64,000 nucleotides of DNA, from positions 55,056,001 through 55,120,000 of the forward strand of contig CM060733.1 in the NCBI GenBank assembly GCA_030704615.1. Direction: 5' to 3'. The notes under the pieces are model-generated. The model was not told the origin of the DNA, ran no database searches, and was given only the letters and a program-made list of their open reading frames with translations. The stretch is from Takakia lepidozioides. Taxonomy: Eukaryota; Streptophyta; Takakiopsida; Takakiales; Takakiaceae. How positions within the stretch are numbered: the first letter of the stretch is position 1; each line of letters begins with the position of its first letter. The position numbers and the translations under genes are program-made. Shown one piece after another: positions 33,310 through 44,007 of this stretch.

Positions 33310-34306
33310 CCTCACAGTTTACTGTTTAGGATCAGCAAACCTTTGTGAGCGAGCACCCTTCTGTCAGTGAGTGTCCCTTGGAGGGCTCTATGTACGAGCC
33401 CGAGCCCTATCACTGGCTGATGAAGGCGATTGAGCACCAAATGGAAATGTCTGACCCTCATGTGGTTGATAACAAGATAACCTCTCAAGCATAGGAGATC
33501 CCCGTCGTTTCTTCTCTGCCATCTGTAGTGCATAGTCCTCCGCCATGTCAAAAGGTTCCTCCGTAGAACCAGTAGTATCATAATCATCTCCCCCCCTGAG
33601 GTGTTTCGGTGGCTGAACTTTAAGTGGCTTCTCAGGAATTCTGCGTGACATACAGTGTTGGCCCACCATGTTTGGAAGCTTAAACTGTACTACTTGCATT
33701 AGTCACTTGCAAGCAAAATTAGTGTACTCCCTGAATTCCTTGTCCGTATAGGTGAGAGGTGTGCCAATGACTTTGGAACAGTGTAATTATTTCCAAGCCT
33801 CATGTCCCTTATAAAAAATATCGTCAAGGCCCAATTTTTCCTTGGTCAAGTTGGTCCAAGCCAAATTAAACCATGAACGAAGTTGGGAATCCTTCTGCAA
33901 CATGACTTTCGCATCATACAGATACATATGAGGTGGAACTGAAGGTAAGACCCAATGATCCCCAGTGGAATAACTCATAAATCTTGACTGCATCTTCGTC
34001 AATGTGATAACGTGCAATAAAACAAGCAACATAATATAATCCACAGCCCATGATCAAACTAGATATCTCCTTGATCTTGGTGTAGATGTACCCATGAACA
34101 ATTAATTCTTTTAGCATGGTGTCTGCCTCAGACCAGTATCTTGCAAAATGATGATCCTCAATGGGTCGATTGTTCAGAAGAACCTTAGTCCGAGTTGCCA
34201 CTGGCAACCAAATGCGCATGATCTGGTAATAATGTGCCAAAGACTGTGGAGGACTTAATTCATTCCAAGCCAAATCCATCACAATGGGAATTTGGTTTAA
34301 GGGCAT
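33310..34306 (-). pseudogene. ORF3b fragment of element B
   Basis: Homologous to the C-terminal half of ORF3b in element C. It reads LNQIPIVMDLAWNELSPPQS, LAHYYQIMRIWLPVATRTKV, the conserved GDHWVLPSVPPHMYLYD and the basic tail MLERLSCYQPHEG. Frame changes near 33790 and 33970 break it. About 15-25% residue differences from copies A and C make B a diverged subfamily. The upstream half of ORF3b, ORF3a and pol are absent; the open frame begins at about 34306, beside a presumed deletion. Confidence 0.75.
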
Positions 34307-34623
34307 TATAACTCCACTCGTTTAATGGACAACAACGCTATCACATAAACCAGTGTTGGTAACCAACTTGCTCTCCCTCTACAGGCCACTTGATAAATCT
34401 TTATCACTCCGATCTCCAGACCCCACTCAGGATCAGCTCATGCACTCTCTTAAGAATGTTTTCTTTGAAACCGTCTTGCAATTCCAAGAATCTCTGAAAG
34501 AATTGCTTGGACAATCTTTCTTTCTCAGTTCCACAAGGAATTTGATTCACATCAAATTCTTTAATTCTCCAACCACCATAATCCCACCAGATGCCTGTCA
34601 CATCCGGTTGCTTTTGACCCAGT

Positions 34624-34643
34624 TCCCCAGTATGGTCGCCAAA
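34624..34643 (-). other. putative primer-binding site of element B
   Basis: Directly inside the 5' LTR the minus strand reads TTTGGCGACCATACTGGGGA. TGGCG at this spacing is typical for tRNA primer sites of Athila/Tat elements; the exact tRNA was not determined. Confidence 0.55.
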
Positions 34644-35675
34644 TGTCGAACGGCTTCTACTCATCCATCCCTTCGCTATCCGAGGTGGGAACTCTAAGAT
34701 AGAAGAGTTGGATATCTCTAAGCACTCAGCCCGCTCAGAACAATCAGTCATGACCTACAGCTAGTGTATCATGGTTGTGCTTCCTGTTTGTATTCCTTCT
34801 CGTCTTCATGTTAGCAAATTACCTTACTGTTTATACTTAAGCATCAGATTGCTTCAGTATCTATCAGGTTCCATTCACTCATCCATTCATTCCACAGCTT
34901 CACTCAAGTCTCTCTACACAGTATGATTGTATCAAATAAGTATCAGATTAAGATTTATTATGTATCAGGCCGAAGCCATGATGTCTCTAATCTGCTCTAC
35001 AGTATCACTACAACTTTGCATGTATCAAACATCTACTGATCATCTCTCCTCCTTCACCGTGCTCTCCATCCTTGTTCCCGTTCCTGCTCTCCGCCTGATC
35101 TCCTCTCGTAAATGATCAAGAAGTGTTCTCCGTGATGTGTCCTCCATGTCGCTGCTCTGCTTATTTTATCTGCAAGTTGTACAGCCCGATACAGCTTGGC
35201 ACAGCCCGTCACAACGTACATAGGGAACGATTATCATTGGCAGGAAACGACTGTGTGGGAACGACATCTACAGAGGGAACGTACTTATTATTGGGTGACA
35301 GTTAGTTAGTTAGGTGGTTAGAATGACTGTGCCGAGCTTTGACTGGCTGTGTAAAGCTGTGTCGGGCTGTGTCGTGCTGTGTCGGCTGTGACTGGTTGTG
35401 CGAAGCTGTGTCGGGTTGTGATAGACTGTGACTAACTGTGATAGGCTGCGATTGGCTGTGACAGACTGTGTAAGGCTGTGTCGGGCTGTGTAAGACTGTG
35501 TATGGCTGTGACTAACTGTGCAACCTTGTGTACCACCCCCTAAGCCTGTGTTGGTCTAAGTCTACCATCGTAAATCTACGCAAAAATTAAGGATACCCCC
35601 CAGAACCCGTAAAATTGTCTAAGTGTACCCCACAGAACCCGTAGCACTGTCTAAGTCCCAGACAGCCCTCTTACA
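34644..35675 (-). repeat. element B 5' LTR, with internal inversion
   Basis: Pairs with 32275-33280. Roughly 35180-35322 is the reverse complement of the corresponding part of the other LTR (about 32818-32950), while the flanks are collinear. A short tandem duplication of ACCCGTA-TGTCTAAG lies near its right end (35595-35655). Confidence 0.85.
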
Positions 35676-35680
35676 GCTGC

Positions 35681-36939
35681 AAAACGTGAGCTGAGCTCAC
35701 GCTTCAAGGAAGCGTGAGCGACACAAATCTGCTGGAGAAGCAGGCCCTATAGGCAAGGATTGCAGGAAGAGGTCCTATTACCGTGGACAAAACAAAGGGC
35801 CCGCCATGCACCATGTATGCAATGTCTGCACAAAAAGAGGAATATGAACATATGGCGGATTTGGGCTCGGATTGATTGTCACACGTTATTTCAATTCACA
35901 GAGAAAGACGCTTACAATGAATGACATGTGCCATTAGAAGTTTAGTGGGCCCTTAAGAAGGCTGCGAGTTTTGTTTTCTTGAATTGTGCCCGTTCTTAGT
36001 TGTTGTACTAGGGAGACCTCCTACTTGCCCGATAAAAAATAGTACATCCTGGCACTACAGTGCCACGTGCCATATCGACGCATCGCGAGGGACAAGAGTG
36101 TACGTTTCCTGGACCTTTCAAGTGTAAGTGTTATGCCATTGTCACGTAAGCTTTGGGCTTTCCCGCCATCGTTGCATGCTTTGGGCTTTTGCGCCATGGT
36201 TCACCTTGCTGCAAGCTCTCTACAGTTGCGTGCTCAATGCAAACAATGGCCTCTCCCTCGCGCTGGTCAATGCGGACTCCGCGGATCTCTTTATAAATGC
36301 GGAATCCACTGTCAGCAAATTAGGCATCAACTGTGAGCGCTCATCGCATCTTGCAGGGGCACTCGGGAGGCGCTGTTCGCCAGCGCTTTCCAGCTTCTCC
36401 GTGCGAGGCGCCATTTAGGCCCTCGCCGCTCTTGTTGACTTTGCTCATCTATCCTTGATCTTGAGTGCGGCCCTGTCTCCAGGAGGACAACGAATACATG
36501 AACGCTGCAGTTATTGCTCTCTTGTAGCTCTTTCTTTACTTTTCAGCACGTCAATTGTTGTTCCAGTAGGTAACAAGAGCGTGACACTCTCTCTCTCTCT
36601 CTCTCTCATGGAGCACGGCCTCTGGTTTTTTCCCTTTTATTCTGTGTAGGTGTACTGCAACTGTTCAACATGATGAGGAGCGGCTCTAGAAAACGTTTGG
36701 CATTCTCTAGCACCTTGGCCCGGAACTTGAGCAGGCGTCCATCGGATGCTGACAGGATACAGTACAGTGATCTTGAATTCTTGAACGATTTCACGTCCTC
36801 CGCAAGTTTTCGCTTATCAGGTGCAGTTGCGATTTGGTCACAAGCATTAGCTTTCTCGTGTGATGGTTGATTGTTGACTACAGGTGTTGTACAATCCATT
36901 ACTTCATCCTCCAAGTGATCAAACCTGATACAAGTTTAA
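35681..36939. other. no recognisable gene
   Basis: Host or old-repeat sequence. It contains a GTGAGCTGAGCTCAC palindromic stretch at its left end and a (CT)n run at 36580-36608. A minus-strand frame at 36606-36914 is open but unrecognised. Confidence 0.4.
36554..36625 (+). repeat. dispersed repeat with (CT)n, copy 1
   Basis: GTTGTTCCAGTAGGTAACAA and GAGCGTGAC followed by (CT)n and ACGGCCTCTG; the same arrangement occurs at 38653-38727. Confidence 0.7.
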
Positions 36940-37245
36940 CTTCAACTAGGTTTGAGATTATGAGAAGAATTGTGTCGGGGGTGAAGTAGTTGTACTTCAC
37001 CAACTGTGGTATTATCTGCTTGAAAACAACGACGTTTCTCTCCACAAGGTCGATTCGCGACTCTCCCCCTCTCTCTGCCTAGCTCCGGCTGTTACAATGC
37101 AGACGTCCGATCCCTCGGTTAACTTGTAATCTGTGTTCGCTGAAATTTTAGCCCTTGGAAGAAAGGAGGCTGCGTGCTGGAGATCAAGCATCTCCCCCCT
37201 TAGTTTCTCAGGTACAACATCCACCAAAGTAAGCTCGTCAGTCAG
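36940..37245 (-). pseudogene. L-lactate dehydrogenase fragment
   Basis: The minus strand reads VDVVPEKLRGEMLDLQHAAS, FLPRAKISANTDYKLTEGSD and [15 protein letters not shown], matching the NAD-binding half of plant L-lactate dehydrogenase, which reduces pyruvate to lactate in the cytosol. One base out of phase, the next segment continues as [20 protein letters not shown] and [14 protein letters not shown], so a single frameshift near 37060 splits it. The glycine-rich start of the Rossmann fold upstream, and the catalytic His region downstream, are missing. It has no intron inside about 300 bp. It is probably a captured or retrocopied fragment in a LINE-rich neighbourhood. Confidence 0.8.
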
Positions 37246-37789
37246 GTCTTGCGTTAGTCAGGTCATTTTGGTACCTTCAGCCCCAGTGCTGGTCAGAACT
37301 GTCCGTCTTCAGAACTGTCCACTTTGGCATCTCGTACATTCTTTTTGTCCTGGACTTTGCCGCACTGAGAAAGTGGCAAGTTTGGGATGCCCCCTTGTAA
37401 CTCTTCCACACATGGCCATCTGTATTCTTCGATCTTGGTAGGAGCTAGGTGCTGAACTAAGCAAGCCAATGTTCTGTCATTTCGGTACCTTCAGCCCGAG
37501 TGCTGGTCATGGCGACGAGAACAGTCCGTCGATGCCACCATTTTCTCATTATTGGCACACAAACCTTGAATCCACTCATGTGTGTATCTGGTTGTAGTTA
37601 TGTTTCACCTTTGCCAGTCAATTCTGACCGTGGGTAGCTTCAGAGCACAACTGTTTCGAACATGAGACAAGACCTGACTTTCTTTGATTCTAGGGCTTTG
37701 TTCGTCATCTGCTTTGTTTGGGTCTCTTCTTGTGGAAGAATGCAGTAGAAAGAACTGTTCCTCTATTCCAAGACAGCCCTGATGAACAG

Positions 37790-38070
37790 GCCCCTCCTCA
37801 CAAAGGGTGACAATGCGCCCATTAGTTCTTCTGAGATTACTGAAGCTGTAGAACATCTAAAGGGCTATAAAGCGTGGGCCTGATAACATTGTCAAGAAGC
37901 TAATCAAACATGGTGGCATCCTGTTGTAGAGGCCCTTGCCCTTCTCTTTAACCTTATTTGGAGGACTGAAGTGATTCCCTTTCATTGGAGAGAGGTTGTC
38001 ATTGTGAACTTGCATAAGAAAGGTGACAGAGAAGAGCCTGGAAACTATCGCGGCAGCACGCTTCACTGCC
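37790..38070 (+). pseudogene. LINE reverse transcriptase fragment
   Basis: Over two frames the plus strand reads SSEITEAVEHLK, GPDNIVKKLIKHGG, then LFNLIWRTEVIPFHWREVV and NLHKKGDREEPGNYR. This is the start of the LINE RT domain (K--K-PG-D-----L, F------P--W----I--L-KKGD----NYR). At least two frameshifts occur. It is only the N-terminal third of RT. The sequence from here to about 39900 may be further LINE debris. Confidence 0.65.
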
Positions 38071-38344
38071 ATGTGGGTTGACAACTCGAAAATTTGAGCT
38101 TGCTACATTAAGCTGACCTGGAGGTTGCAGTGTCTAATGTCGTTTTTGGCTATTGTGAAGGAAACAGTTTCCTTCTTAAGATCGGCACTACCTATTGTCA
38201 ACACAACTTTAGCATCATATATGTCATGTCCATTCATGCTGATGGGGCTGATGGGTGCAAGGTTTCAGCAAATGTTCTCGGGAGCTGTAGTTTGTATTTG
38301 CAGAAGTAGGGTACAAGTATGATGTACGTGTTGACCTTCCCTTG

Positions 38345-40062
38345 GAGAGATTTTAGGCCCACAGTTTTCAAAGTGGCAGATGTGTTGAGGGGTGAAAATG
38401 GTAGCTATCTAGAATCTGTCTCCCTGTTTACCTCTCTCATTCAGATAAAGATAAGAGAGTATTGCAGCATGCTTTAGAACAGCTAAGGTGGTTGTTCAGG
38501 GCGAGTTCGGCTTACCACCCTTGAGTTGTTGATGTGATGAGTTCTGGCTGTGATGAGCTGGCTGCTCAGCTGCTCCCTGGTTTCTTTCACAGATCACTCC
38601 AAAATCTCCAGATTATAGACAAAAGCATGCACACAAGAGGGCTTGCACTGAAGTTGTTCCAGTAGGTAACAAGAGCGTGACTGACTCTCTCTCTCTCTCT
38701 CTCCCCCCCTCGCGGACGGCCTCTGTGAAGCCTGGAGATGTTATGGTATTTTCAGAGACTGCTCGTCCTTGGCAGAGGCATTCAGGTATGAAAACTAGAA
38801 ATACTAAGGCTGCCTACCTTCAACAAGCAGCTGTTTAGGCCTGGTATGTTAGTTCCTTCTTTGTTCCATAAAGACTTGGATGGATAGTAACAGGAAGATC
38901 CTAAAACATTGAGATCTGCTTAGAATTATGTCAGTTTCCTTGTTCCATCTTCAGGCAATATAAACTCCAACCTGAGACTCACATTCATTGAGTTTTGTTT
39001 ACTTGCGCAGCTCTTTGGGCAGGTGGGGCTGTCGCATTACCCACGTTGGGGATCTCATTTGTAGGCTGCTGCTCAAATCTGACATCGGTCTCACTGTGGC
39101 GTGTGACAGGCATCACTGATGTAGGTGTGGTGCATCTGGTATGGTGAATCTAACAGTCTTTGATGTTCTTACTTCGATGTTCTTACTCTGTTAGAATGGA
39201 GACAATCTGACTTGGCGGACTTAGGGTTGTGGAAGGAGAATTTCATTTTCAAACAGGGTGGAAGTTGGGTTTGGGCAGCAATCAGTTTTGTTGCTGGTTG
39301 CCAGTGTCTTTCCAGGCTGCCTGATTCTAGAATGAAAAACCATTGAGATGATTACAGGCCCTTTGGTTATCTCCATTCCAGAGGCCTATCTGTATGTATT
39401 AAGACTTGGCAGAGCAGTGAAGGTCTCTGAGCACTTGTGCGAAGAAAGGCCAGCTTCCAGTAGGTAGAAGTATGGTGAAAAGAGTAGAGGCGATTTTCAA
39501 GTACCTGAATCTAGGCAGGAAGAACTGACTGATGTGTTTTTGGACAAGTGCCTTAAACAATGCATGCTGTTCTGGCAATGCTTTTTTTGTTTTATTTCAG
39601 AAGAGACATTGAACTGCAATTTCAAGCCACTGTGGGTGGATGGGTTTTTCTGTGTGACGAACTGGTTTGTGCTTTGGTGATGGCTGGCAGCCATGTTTCG
39701 GGGTGAAAATGGTAGCAGTCTGTTATGTTTCAAACAATATGTGTCTCCCTTTCTACCTCTCTCAGATAAAGATAAGAGAATTTTGGTCACCTTAGAACAG
39801 CTAAGGTGGCGATTTACAAGTATCCATCATATTCATCAATATTCCCACATGAACTTTTCTGAACCTGTTCTGAGTCTGCAACAAGTGGAACAAGTGCAAT
39901 AAGTATCCCTTGGACACAAGATACAATACTTGAGCTTATTTTAATAGGTTGCTATCACTAACTGACCCAGCTGGGAAAAGGATCCTACGTTGATTTCTTG
40001 GTGGGATACGGAGGGAATTGTGAATCCGAAAAAAACTGCGGCCACGAAGTGAAGTAGGATCT
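38345..40062. repeat. repeat debris, including two copies of a 110-bp block
   Basis: About 38388-38497 and 39698-39810 share GGGTGAAAATGGTAGC, CTCTCAGATAAAGATAAGAG and TTAGAACAGCTAAGGTGG. The 38653-38727 (CT)n repeat matches 36554-36625. No gene is recognised. Confidence 0.45.
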
Positions 40063-40455
40063 GTGATATTGTTCAATTCGAAAGACGAGGATGATAATTG
40101 GATTCCCATGAAGGTGGAGAGTAACTCTTGGGTAGCATTGATGCCGGGTGGAAGAGGCAATCATGCTAAAGATTCATTGAAGCACGGCGGAACTTCTACA
40201 ACAGAGGGGGCGTACAAGGTGAAGGTGCTGAAGTTTCGTTTTGAAGGTGGATCCATAGTGGTATCCAAAATATGTGTTCAACATGCTTACATGCAACGGC
40301 AACTCAATTTGCCTCCAGATGCAACTTTCAGCAAAGGTGCTTGCAATTGTAAGATGTCTAAGATCCTCAAAAGTTTACACTTGAATTATGCACAATGGAA
40401 CATCAATATGATGAGGGTGGGGTTCTATTGCATACCTGTACCTTTCCACCTCTGA
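40063..40455 (+). other. unrecognised open frame of 130 codons
   Basis: It reads FNSKDEDDNWIPMKVESNSW, VALMPGGRGNH and FEGGSIVVSKICVQHAYMQR. Composition is protein-like but I do not recognise the family, and no splice-linked exons or promoter are evident. It abuts the end of MULE copy 2 and could be an old gene fragment. Confidence 0.25.
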
Positions 40456-42835
40456 AGATTGGATTGATCTGAAGAGTATAATGGACGTTTTGTATGTGGT
40501 GCACACCGAAGTAGGTGAGGCTTGCCGCGGAAATCGAACGAATCTGGCGGAGCCCTATGCAAGGTGTCCCGCTGCAGAAGAGTGATGACTTCTCCGTAGC
40601 CTAGTGTGGCTTGGTGAATGAATTGGTCTCTCTTATCGTCGCAGCACATAATTATAAGGTATATGTAATATTGATGCTTGCAGGGGACCCACTTCCCTCT
40701 CATGCCGAGAGCGCCCTAACTCATTGTTACAAAATCCGAACAAGTGCACGTAGGGAAATTCCCCACAGTAACCTGATATTCTTTGCCATGAAGAACCGAG
40801 CCAGTAGACAACACTATGTAAATTCGTCCATATCCCGGGGCCGGGACTTCGGTGATACGAGTCACCCGAGCCTGCAAAATTCTAGCCGATTCCATCTTGC
40901 AATCGTGATCTGAACCCGAAGCGACACGGCGTGGGAGTCGGCACCGGGTGGAGGCATTGCCGAAGCATGTGGCACATCAGTGCCCAGAGTGCATGAGGGC
41001 ACCACCCAAGACCGTGCAAGACGGAACCTTCCCTCCTCCAGCATGCTTATCTCAGCTGATCATGACAACGACGTCCCAAGTTTCACAGGCCAAATTACGG
41101 GCGGATGGGGCTTATCACCGAAGGACAAACTGTTCCTTTGACGCATTGTGCCATATCGTCTGGGCAGAACCAAAACTTCCACTCCTTTGACTCCCCACTG
41201 TGATAAGGTCGGAACAACCTTGTGAATGTTGAAGCTGGAGTCCCCCTGGAGCCTTTGCATATTTTTTATTTGCACTTCTTGAAAGAGGGGGTCCAAATTG
41301 CCATGCAAGCCACTCTAGATCCAGGCGGGGTGCATTCTATATGCCACTCACTGTCAATGCAATCAGATTCATGCACCGAGGACACCACCTCCTCCTATGG
41401 GATTCCTACTGTTGTGCTTGCATGATTTGCACCTGCTCCACTGGAAGAGTACCCACATGGGAAAGGGCGGGCACATGACTTAGTCTGCACCGGAGACACG
41501 GCCTTTGGTACAGAGAAATTGACCCTGTCGAGGCGATGGGAATCTCCATCCGACCTTGGAGGAGTGTTCAATTTCCTTTTGCATGATCCAAATGTTTCCT
41601 CGCCTTCCAAATGGGGGACCCTGGATTGCAAAGGGGAGCCTTCAGTGCACTTGTTCAGAGCTCTCGTCATCTTCGATGGGTCTCTGGATCTGCTCGCAGC
41701 CCTTAGCATCAACAAAGTCTTATCAGGGCCCTTGCCTCCGCCCCATCCCATCAGAAAATTCTGGTATCTGGTTTGTTGTGTAAGTGCCCACACCATGTCA
41801 TCTGCAGTGGCAACATACAAGTCATGTCCTGCTTTGGTAGACTGCTACATCCAGGCGTTGTGAACAGTCTCCGGTGTGCCACCTGGTACATACGAGAGTG
41901 ACACACAGAAACACAGGACGGGGCAAGTTTGCAGAACCTGCACACAAAAGTATTGGTCTTGGGAGGGGCAAGCCCTGGTGTGAAAAGATTTAGGGCATCC
42001 CTTCCCACTCACTTTCGTTTGGTTTAGAGCTGTTTCTCAGGTGAGGGCAAGAAGTATTCAGGCACTTGCAATGTCCAACGCAAACCGACCTTCGAAATTT
42101 CAATCCAATGTCGTTGTGGATATTCGATGTTTTTGTCCTGCACCAAGGGTGTCCGTCATGTTTCTTGTCCATGCCCTACAGAAGCCCAGCAAGCCCAATG
42201 GAAGACGTGGGAGGGTTGAGCTCAAACAAAATGTCCCCATCAAACTCTGATGGCGCATATTGAATCCGCTGTTCCCGAAGGGACTCCCAAACAACAAAAC
42301 GCAGCTCGCTCTTGCACCCAGGCACCCCTGCAAGGGCTTTCAATTTCGGAATGACACTCGTTATCTCCTACAATTCGTCATCATCCGAGAATGGAGTCTG
42401 GACTGGCGGAGGAATCTCGGAAACATCCTCCGAAGACGAGTCTGAAAAAGTCACGAATGTAGTGGATATGCTCACCTCTTGTTTCAGATGCACTGTGCCC
42501 TTCTGCTGCACGACCGATGTTGTAGTGGCAGTGGTAACTATTGGTCCTGCTGATTGTCATCTCTCTTTTCCAAGGACCCGATATCTACCTAGGAGGACTC
42601 TCCACTTCCTCCCACACTCGTCAACCAACGGTTTCTGCAAGTGCCCAGAATCCAAATTCCCATCCTCGTCATATACCTCTTTTTGAACAAGCAGAGAACC
42701 CAGTTCTAGTGGGAATACTGTAACCAGCTCATCCTCATGAACAACTGCAAATCCATCGTCATCTGCAGTGGCAGTCAGTGAAAGACTACTTGCATTGGAA
42801 TGAAATCGAGCAAGTCTGTCTCCCTCCTTGGACAT
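40440..42835 (-). pseudogene. MULE-like transposase, copy 2, internally deleted
   Basis: From ATG 42835 (minus): FAVVHEDELVTVFPLELGSL, LVQKEVYDEDGNLDSGH, WRVLLGRYRVLG (the N-terminal domain), then at about 42180-42000 a Cys/His segment (CVGHCKCLNTSCPHL, NESEWEG), then TNTFVCRFCKLAPSCVSVCH. At that point the catalytic core is missing and the linker (YVATADDMVWALTQQTRY, GSCKRKLNTPPRSD) follows directly near 41820. A partial SWIM end (GKWVPCKHQYYIYL) lies at 40660. Loss of the core makes this a non-autonomous derivative. The first part is shared with copy 3 at 62936-63809. Confidence 0.65.
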
Positions 42836-43015
42836 GTTTTCCTAGACTGAACCAAAGTTACAATTCACAAAGGATCCCCGAAGTGATAGCCCGTAATTTT
42901 CAAGAGGGGATCCACCTCAAATGAACTGAGGTGCACAAGGGTAGCACAGTCCCAATGACTGTAGGCAATGTACGCAACGGATTTTGGGGTTTACAATTTT
43001 GTGAAAGGATGACAT
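42836..43015. other. 5' flank of MULE copy 2
   Basis: Short sequence related to 63810-63960 (GATAGCCCGTAATT, GGGGATCCACC), cut by the LTR of element C. It is therefore part of the MULE 5' region. Confidence 0.5.
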
Positions 43016-43994
43016 TGTCGCGCGGCTTTTACTCACCCATCCCTTCGCTATTCGAGGCGGAAACTCCAAGATAGAAGAGTTGGAAATCTCTAAGTACTCA
43101 GCCCGCGCAGAACAATCAGTCATGACCTACAGCTAGTGTATCATGGGGATGTTTCCTATTTGTTTCCCTTTTGGTATTCATGTTAGCTATCTTACCATTG
43201 ATAATTAAGTATCAGTTTGCTTTATCAATCTATTGGATTCCATCAGCTCATCCATTCATTTCACAGCTTCACTCAGATCTCTCTACACAGTGTGATTGTA
43301 TCGTAAAAAAATCTGATTATGATTTATCAAGTATCAGGCCGAAGCCATTGTGTCTCTAATCTGCTCTACAATATCATTACAGCCTTGCATATATCAAGCA
43401 TCTACTCATCATCTCTCTATCTTCACTTCCGTTCTTCATCTCTGCCCGATCCCCTCTCCTTCATGACCAAGAAGTCCTTCTCCGAATGATCTCCCTCAAT
43501 TCACCGTTTCTTCCCTTTATCTTCATATCCGTGGTTCTAACCGTTTCCCTCACTAACCGTCGTCTGTGAACTAACATGTTCCCCACAGTCGTTCCCTATC
43601 CTGCTCTCCGTTCCCTATGATCGTGACAGCTGTGTCAAGCTGTGACTGGCTGTGTGAAATTGTGACGGGCTGTGACTGGCTGTGCGACTGTGTTTGGCTG
43701 TGTCGGGCTGTGACTGGCTGTGTGGCTGTGTTGGCTGTGTCGGGCTGTGTCGGCTGTGACGACTGTGACGGGCTGTGTCGGCTGTGTCTGCTGTGACGAC
43801 TGTAACGGGCTGTGTTGGCTGTGTCGGTTGTGATGACTGTGACGGGCTGTGTTGGCTGTGTTGGCTGTGACTATTGTGACGGGCTGTGTAACCCCCCTCT
43901 ACAGTGCGCTGCTGTCACCCCTAAGGCTCCTGTTGGTCTCAGTGTTGGTCTCAGTCTGTGCAAAAATTAAGGGTACCCTACAGATCCCGTATAA
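43016..43994 (-). repeat. element C 3' LTR, inner edge deleted
   Basis: Starts TGTCGCGCGG; minisatellite at 43623-43900. The terminal CTCTAACA and the polypurine tract are missing. Confidence 0.82.
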
Positions 43995-44007
43995 GTGTCC
44001 TCACGGT

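Larger units (their letters stand above)
32275..35675 (-). mobile_element. element B: short deletion derivative of the element A/C family
   Basis: Two LTRs of about 1.0 kb (32275-33280 and 34644-35675) flank 1.36 kb that holds only part of ORF3b and the leader with primer-binding site. The element is bounded by a perfect 5-bp target duplication GCTGC (32270-32274 and 35676-35680), so it moved or was deleted as a unit. It lacks gag, protease, RT and integrase and would depend on other copies. Confidence 0.88.

Noticed and set aside
40063-40455. Expansin-like or cell-wall protein
   Set aside because: The NWIPM segment looked similar at first, but the conserved Trp and Cys pattern of expansins is absent; left unassigned.
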